DNA of 8,727 nucleotides from Sphingomonas bacterium. GTDB taxonomy: Bacteria; Pseudomonadota; Alphaproteobacteria; Sphingomonadales; Sphingomonadaceae. The stretch covers positions 1 through 8,727 of the forward strand of contig NZ_CAHJWX010000047.1 of assembly GCF_903643065.1 (NCBI RefSeq), given 5' to 3'. Each line of letters starts with the position of its first letter. Position 1 is the first letter of the stretch. Below, piece after piece: positions 5,610-8,727 of this stretch. A program made the position numbers and the translations under genes. The notes under the pieces are model-generated. The model was given only the letters and a program-made list of their open reading frames with translations, ran no database searches and was not told the origin of the DNA.

Positions 5610-5655
5610 GAGGGCGAGGGCAAGGAGAAATGGTGCATCCCTTGCCCTTGGCCTT
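5610..5655 (+). terminator. Long imperfect hairpin between tsf and pyrH
   Basis: A 16-base arm (5610-5625) pairs with 5640-5655 across a 14-base loop, with one mismatch and two G-U pairs; its inner part AGGGCAAGG/CCTTGCCCT is perfect (9 bp). It begins seven bases after the tsf stop and has no U tract (TAACC follows), so termination efficiency is uncertain. Its 3' arm overlaps the candidate pyrH -35 element. Confidence 0.45.
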
Positions 5656-5668
5656 AACCCCGTATAGC
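5642..5668 (+). promoter_or_regulatory. Candidate promoter giving a leaderless pyrH transcript
   Basis: TATAGC (5663-5668) ends eight bases before the pyrH ATG (5677), and TTGCCC (5642-5647) lies 15 bases upstream of it (a 16-17 base spacing would use CTTGCC or CCTTGC). No Shine-Dalgarno is present before pyrH. Together these suggest initiation at or next to the ATG. The -10 match is good; the -35 spacing is short. Confidence 0.4.
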
Positions 5669-5676
5669 CCCTCGCC

Positions 5677-6429
5677 ATGCCCGCCGCCTCGTTCAAGCGT
5701 GTTCTCCTGAAGCTGTCGGGCGAGGTATTGATGGGATCAGGCGAGGGCGGCGGCGGGCTGGCGATCGATCCCGCCGTCACCGCGCGCGTGGCGCAGGAAA
5801 TCGCGGATGTCCGTGCGCAGGGCTATGAGCTGTGCGTCGTGGTCGGGGGCGGCAACATCTTCCGCGGCATCTCCGCCGCCGCCAAGGGGATCGAGCGCGC
5901 GACCGCCGATTACATGGGCATGCTGGCGACCGTGATGAACGCGCTCGCCGTGCAGAACGCGCTGGAGCAGATCGGCGTCGAGACGCGGGTCCAGTCGGCG
6001 ATCCCGATGGCGGCGGTGTGCGAGCCGTTCATCCGGCGCCGCGCCGAACGCCACCTGCAGAAGGGCCGGGTCGTGATCTTCGCCGCCGGCGTCGGCTCGC
6101 CCTATTTCACCACGGACAGCGGCGCGGCGCTCCGGGCGGCCGAGATGAAGTGCGACGCGCTGTTCAAGGGCACCAGCGTCGACGGCGTGTACGATGCCGA
6201 CCCGAAGAAGGTGGCCGGCGCGCGGCGCTATGACACGATCGGTTTCGGCGCGGTGCTGTCGCAGGACCTCAAGGTGATGGACGCGTCCGCCGTGGCACTG
6301 TGCCGCGACAACAACATCCCGATCGTGGTGTTCAACATCCGCGAGCACGGCAATTTCGCCGCCGTGCTCGCCGGGCAGGGCACCTCCACGATCGTCCAAG
6401 CCGAGGAGATGGCCGATGCCCGCCTATGA
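5677..6429 (+). CDS. pyrH: Uridylate (UMP) kinase
   Basis: Encodes a 250-residue cytoplasmic kinase of the amino-acid-kinase fold that converts UMP to UDP with ATP, in pyrimidine nucleotide synthesis; the bacterial enzyme is hexameric and in studied members is activated by GTP and inhibited by UTP. Visible motifs are [14 protein letters not shown] (7-20, phosphate binding), [11 protein letters not shown] (54-64), [20 protein letters not shown] (78-97), [17 protein letters not shown] (138-154, with D147) and [16 protein letters not shown] (163-178). Length is normal for the family. The start ATG 5677 has no Shine-Dalgarno but a TATAGC element eight bases upstream. It ends by overlapping frr by 14 bases, which implies translational coupling. 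The gap to tsf is 73 bases and contains a large hairpin, so pyrH may start its own transcription unit. Confidence 0.98.
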   Translation: MPAASFKRVLLKLSGEVLMGSGEGGGGLAIDPAVTARVAQEIADVRAQGYELCVVVGGGNIFRGISAAAKGIERATADYMGMLATVMNALAVQNALEQIGVETRVQSAIPMAAVCEPFIRRRAERHLQKGRVVIFAAGVGSPYFTTDSGAALRAAEMKCDALFKGTSVDGVYDADPKKVAGARRYDTIGFGAVLSQDLKVMDASAVALCRDNNIPIVVFNIREHGNFAAVLAGQGTSTIVQAEEMADARL

Positions 6430-6973
6430 CAAGTCAGACCTGGAACGCCGCATGACGGGCGCGGTCGAGGCGCTCAAGGGCGATCTGGGCGGGCTGCGCA
6501 CGGGACGCGCGTCGACGGCGCTGCTCGATCCGGTGACGGTGGAGGTCTATGGATCGCACATGCCGCTCAACCAGGTCGCGACCGTCTCCGTGCCCGAGCC
6601 GCGTATGCTGAGCGTACAGGTGTGGGACAAGAGCAATGTCGGCCCGGTCGAGAAGGCGATCCGCTCGGCGGGGCTGGGACTCAACCCGATCAACGACGGT
6701 ACGACGTTGCGCCTGCCGATCCCCGACCTGACGGAGGAGCGGCGCAAGGACTTGGCCAAGCTCGCCGGCTCATATTCGGAAAAGGCGAAGATCGCCGCGC
6801 GCAACGTGCGCCGCGACGGGATGGACGCGCTCAAGACCGACGAGAAGAAGAACGTCTTCGGCGAGGACGAGCGCAAGCGGCATGAAGGGGAGCTGCAGAA
6901 GCTGACCGACAAGACGATCGGCGAGATCGACGCGGCGGCGGGCGCGAAAGAGAAGGAGATCCTGGGCAAGTGA
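6416..6973 (+). CDS. frr: Ribosome recycling factor
   Basis: Encodes 185 residues, the normal length for RRF, a tRNA-shaped cytoplasmic factor that with EF-G splits post-termination ribosomes. Domain I helices are residues 1-30 and about 105-185, including GLRTGRAS (26-33) and RNVRRD (129-134), whose Arg residues (R132 equivalent) contact 23S rRNA; domain II is about residues 31-104 with the conserved VPEPRML (59-65) and [11 protein letters not shown] (93-103). The ATG at 6416 lies inside the last codons of pyrH in another frame, with GAGGAG (6402-6407 region) about seven bases upstream contributed by the pyrH coding sequence. Overlap and spacing indicate coupled translation with pyrH. No unusual features. 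Confidence 0.98.
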   Translation: MPAYDKSDLERRMTGAVEALKGDLGGLRTGRASTALLDPVTVEVYGSHMPLNQVATVSVPEPRMLSVQVWDKSNVGPVEKAIRSAGLGLNPINDGTTLRLPIPDLTEERRKDLAKLAGSYSEKAKIAARNVRRDGMDALKTDEKKNVFGEDERKRHEGELQKLTDKTIGEIDAAAGAKEKEILGK

Positions 6974-6985
6974 AGGGGCCGCGCG

Positions 6986-7006
6986 CCTCCTATCATTCCC
7001 GGGAGG
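6986..7006 (+). promoter_or_regulatory. Possible pairing over the uppS ribosome binding site
   Basis: CCTCC (6986-6990) can pair with the uppS Shine-Dalgarno GGAGG (7002-7006) across an 11-base loop in the 37-base frr-uppS gap. Only five base pairs are available, so this is weak and may be chance. Confidence 0.25.
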
Positions 7007-7010
7007 GCGG

Positions 7011-7739
7011 GTGATCGTGGCCACGGCGCTGTCCCCCGAGCTCGCGGTCGTGCCGCGTCACGTCGCCATCATCATGGATGGCAACGGGCGCTGGGCGAAG
7101 GGCCGGCACCTGCCGCGCCTCGCCGGGCATCGCGCGGGCGTGGAGGCGGTGCGCAAGGTGACGCGCGCGGCGCGGGCGATGGGTGTGGAGGCGCTGACGC
7201 TCTACGCCTTCTCCTCCGAGAACTGGCGGCGGCCGGCGGACGAGATCAGCGATCTGATGGGGCTGTTGCGGTGGTTCATCCGCTCGGACCTGGCGGAGCT
7301 GACGCAGGAGAACGTGCAGCTGCGGATCATCGGCGACTATCGCCGCTTCCAACCCGATCTGGTGACGCTGGTCGACGACGCGGTGGCGCGCACGGCGGGG
7401 AACACTGGCCCCATCCTGGCGATCGCACTCAACTATGGCGCGCAGGCGGAACTGGCGGCGGCGGCGCGGCGGCTGGCCGCCAAGGTGCTGACGGGTCTGC
7501 CGGCGGAACAGATCGACGAGGCGGCGATCGAGGCGGAACTGGACACCGCCGCGCTGCCGCCGCTCGACCTGCTGATCCGTACGTCGGGCGAGCAGCGCTT
7601 ATCCAACTTCCTGCTCTGGCAGGCGGCCTATGCGGAGCTGATGTTCGTCGACACGCTGTGGCCGGATTTCGATGGCGACGCGCTGGCGGCCGCGATCGAC
7701 GCGTTCGGGCGGCGCGAGCGGCGCTACGGCGGCCGATGA
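7011..7739 (+). CDS. uppS: Undecaprenyl diphosphate synthase (cis-prenyltransferase)
   Basis: Encodes a 242-residue enzyme that adds isopentenyl units in cis to farnesyl diphosphate, making the C55 carrier lipid used for peptidoglycan and surface polysaccharide assembly. The catalytic motif HVAIIMDGNGRWAK (17-30, with D23) is intact, as are GHRAG (39-43), YAFSSENWRRP (65-75), and RTSGEQRLSNFLLWQ (190-204) with AYAELMFVDTLWPDF (206-220), which binds isopentenyl diphosphate and metal. The start is ambiguous: GTG 7011 is four bases and the in-frame GTG 7017 ten bases after GGAGG; neither changes the core. It follows frr by 37 bases and its stop overlaps the cdsA start (ATGA), so the two are translationally coupled. 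Dxr, two genes on, supplies the isoprenoid pathway that feeds it. Confidence 0.96.
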   Translation: MIVATALSPELAVVPRHVAIIMDGNGRWAKGRHLPRLAGHRAGVEAVRKVTRAARAMGVEALTLYAFSSENWRRPADEISDLMGLLRWFIRSDLAELTQENVQLRIIGDYRRFQPDLVTLVDDAVARTAGNTGPILAIALNYGAQAELAAAARRLAAKVLTGLPAEQIDEAAIEAELDTAALPPLDLLIRTSGEQRLSNFLLWQAAYAELMFVDTLWPDFDGDALAAAIDAFGRRERRYGGR

Positions 7740-8554
7740 GCGAGGCGCCGCCGGCCCTCAAGCCGCCGTCCGACCTCGTCCAGCGCACGCTGGCGGGGGT
7801 CGCGATGATCGTCGTGGCGCTGGTCGCGGTAGGGCTGGGCGGGTTCGCCTTCTGGCTGCTCTGCGCCGTGATCGGCGTGGTGATGATGGCCGAATGGGCG
7901 GACCTGACGGGCGCGCGAGGCTCCGAGAAACGCCTGGCGATGTTCGCCGCGTTCGTGCCGCTGGCGATCATGGCGCCGGTCGCGGCGGGCCCCTGGTTCC
8001 TCGCGCTCGGGCTGATCGCGGCGGCGTTCTTCTTCATCGTCATCGTCACCCGCAAGCCGTGGCTGGCGAGCGGCGCCTTCTATGTCGGCGTGCCGATCCT
8101 GGCCCTGCTGCTGGTGCGCGAGCAGCAGGGCTGGATCGACGGGCTGATCTGCACGGTCTGGCTGCTGGCGACCGTGTGGCTGACCGATATCGGCGCCTAT
8201 TTCGCCGGCCGCGCGATCGGTGGACCAAGGCTGGCGCCGGCGATCAGCCCGGCCAAGACCTGGGCGGGGCTGGCTGGTGGCGTGGTCGCGGCGTCGCTGT
8301 GGGGCGTCCTGCTGCACTGGACCGAGGGGCTGGCGCTACGGCTGACGCTGGCGACCCCGGCGCTGGCGGTCGCGGCGCAGGCGGGCGACCTGTTCGAGAG
8401 CTGGCTCAAGCGGCGCGCGGGCGTGAAGGATTCGGGCAATCTGTTGCCCGGCCATGGCGGCGTGCTCGATCGGCTCGACGGGCTGGTGCCGGTGGCGCCG
8501 CTCGCGGCCGCGCTGGTGCTCTTCCCCGTCGCCTGGCAGCGGCTGTTCGCTTGA
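7736..8554 (+). CDS. cdsA: Phosphatidate cytidylyltransferase (CDP-diglyceride synthase)
   Basis: Encodes a 272-residue integral membrane enzyme that joins phosphatidic acid and CTP to give CDP-diacylglycerol, the precursor of all bacterial phospholipids, including the substrate of PssA. Several hydrophobic helices are evident (about 18-34, 36-53, 68-84, 87-105, 112-127, 136-156, 176-194, 203-216, 250-267). The family signature is complete at 222-248: S222-x-L-K225-R226, K231-D232, P238-G-H240-G-G242, D245-R-x-D248, preceded by [10 protein letters not shown] (150-159) and ISPAKTWAG (170-178). The ATG overlaps the uppS stop as ATGA and lacks its own Shine-Dalgarno, so translation depends on uppS. 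The same frame is open far upstream inside uppS, but that part is not family-like. Length is typical. Confidence 0.96.
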   Translation: MSEAPPALKPPSDLVQRTLAGVAMIVVALVAVGLGGFAFWLLCAVIGVVMMAEWADLTGARGSEKRLAMFAAFVPLAIMAPVAAGPWFLALGLIAAAFFFIVIVTRKPWLASGAFYVGVPILALLLVREQQGWIDGLICTVWLLATVWLTDIGAYFAGRAIGGPRLAPAISPAKTWAGLAGGVVAASLWGVLLHWTEGLALRLTLATPALAVAAQAGDLFESWLKRRAGVKDSGNLLPGHGGVLDRLDGLVPVAPLAAALVLFPVAWQRLFA

Positions 8555-8564
8555 GGCCAGGCGA

Positions 8565-8727
8565 GTGAGAACCGTCACCGTGCTGGGCGCGACCGGCTCC
8601 GTCGGCACGTCGACGCTGGACCTGATCGAGCGCGAGCCGGACCGGTTCCGGGTGCGCGCGCTGACCGCGCATCGCGATGTCGCGGGGCTGGCGGCGGCGG
8701 CGCGGCGCACGCGCGCGGCGATCGCCG
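8565..8727 (+). CDS. dxr: 1-deoxy-D-xylulose 5-phosphate reductoisomerase, N-terminal fragment
   Basis: The first 54 codons are present and the gene runs off the right edge. The protein converts 1-deoxy-D-xylulose 5-phosphate to 2-C-methyl-D-erythritol 4-phosphate with NADPH, the committed step of the MEP isoprenoid pathway. [20 protein letters not shown] carries the Rossmann motif G8-A-T-G11-S-V-G14 that binds NADPH, and [20 protein letters not shown] continues as expected for the family. The start is GTG 8565, ten bases after the cdsA stop; GAGG (8553-8556), which overlaps that stop codon, is eight bases upstream, so it is probably coupled to cdsA. The catalytic domain lies beyond the window. 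Confidence 0.93.
   Translation, partial: MRTVTVLGATGSVGTSTLDLIEREPDRFRVRALTAHRDVAGLAAAARRTRAAIA

Noticed and set aside
5654..5659. TTAACC as a CtrA half-site before pyrH
   Set aside because: The second half at the required 7-base spacing is absent, and a six-base match alone has little weight.
5737..6399. 220-residue minus-strand frame opposite pyrH
   Set aside because: Mirror of pyrH coding sequence, His/Arg/Asp-rich, without motifs or an SD-supported start.
7271..7735. Upstream extension of cdsA inside uppS
   Set aside because: The extension is out of frame with uppS, Gly/Arg-rich, and the family start fits the ATGA overlap at 7736.
1..8727. tRNA, rRNA, CRISPR array, insertion sequence, phage or defence genes
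   Set aside because: No cloverleaf, direct-repeat array, transposase, integrase or toxin-like sequence was seen; all gene space is accounted for by housekeeping genes.

Overview
This window looks like a chromosomal housekeeping segment of an alphaproteobacterium, most likely a sphingomonad (Sphingomonas or a close relative). The inference rests on the visibly GC-rich sequence with G/C-ending codons, the eukaryote-like (406-residue) NADP isocitrate dehydrogenase, the order rpsB-tsf-pyrH-frr-uppS-cdsA-dxr that is conserved in this class, and short palindromic intergenic repeats of a type I associate with sphingomonads. No database search was possible.

Layout. Bases 1-150 (minus) hold the start of an exported protein that runs off the left edge. 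Bases 228-1448 (minus) encode isocitrate dehydrogenase (icd). A 130-base divergent region (1449-1578) separates icd from psd (1579-2304, plus) and pssA (2429-3238, plus), with a double palindromic repeat between the two lipid genes. A small minus-strand membrane protein (3177-3413) overlaps the pssA tail. Bases 3414-3700 are intergenic and carry a perfect DnaA-box match, a promoter-like element and a foldable leader. From 3701 to the right edge runs a plus-strand cluster: rpsB, tsf, pyrH, frr, uppS, cdsA and the first 54 codons of dxr.

Function. Two themes dominate. Translation genes (S2, EF-Ts, ribosome recycling factor) sit with UMP kinase and with envelope precursors: UppS makes the undecaprenyl carrier, CdsA makes CDP-diacylglycerol, and Dxr starts the MEP isoprenoid pathway that feeds UppS. 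CdsA, PssA and Psd together give the complete route from phosphatidic acid to phosphatidylethanolamine, all inside this window but in two transcription units.

I found no phage, insertion sequence, CRISPR, defence or biosynthetic system, and the genes are all ordinary. What deserves a second look is at RNA and regulatory level: at least two Shine-Dalgarno sites (left-edge gene, pssA; weakly uppS) lie inside perfect stems, two genes (psd, pyrH) look leaderless with a -10-like hexamer exactly 8 bases before ATG, and the rpsB leader can form mutually exclusive helices.
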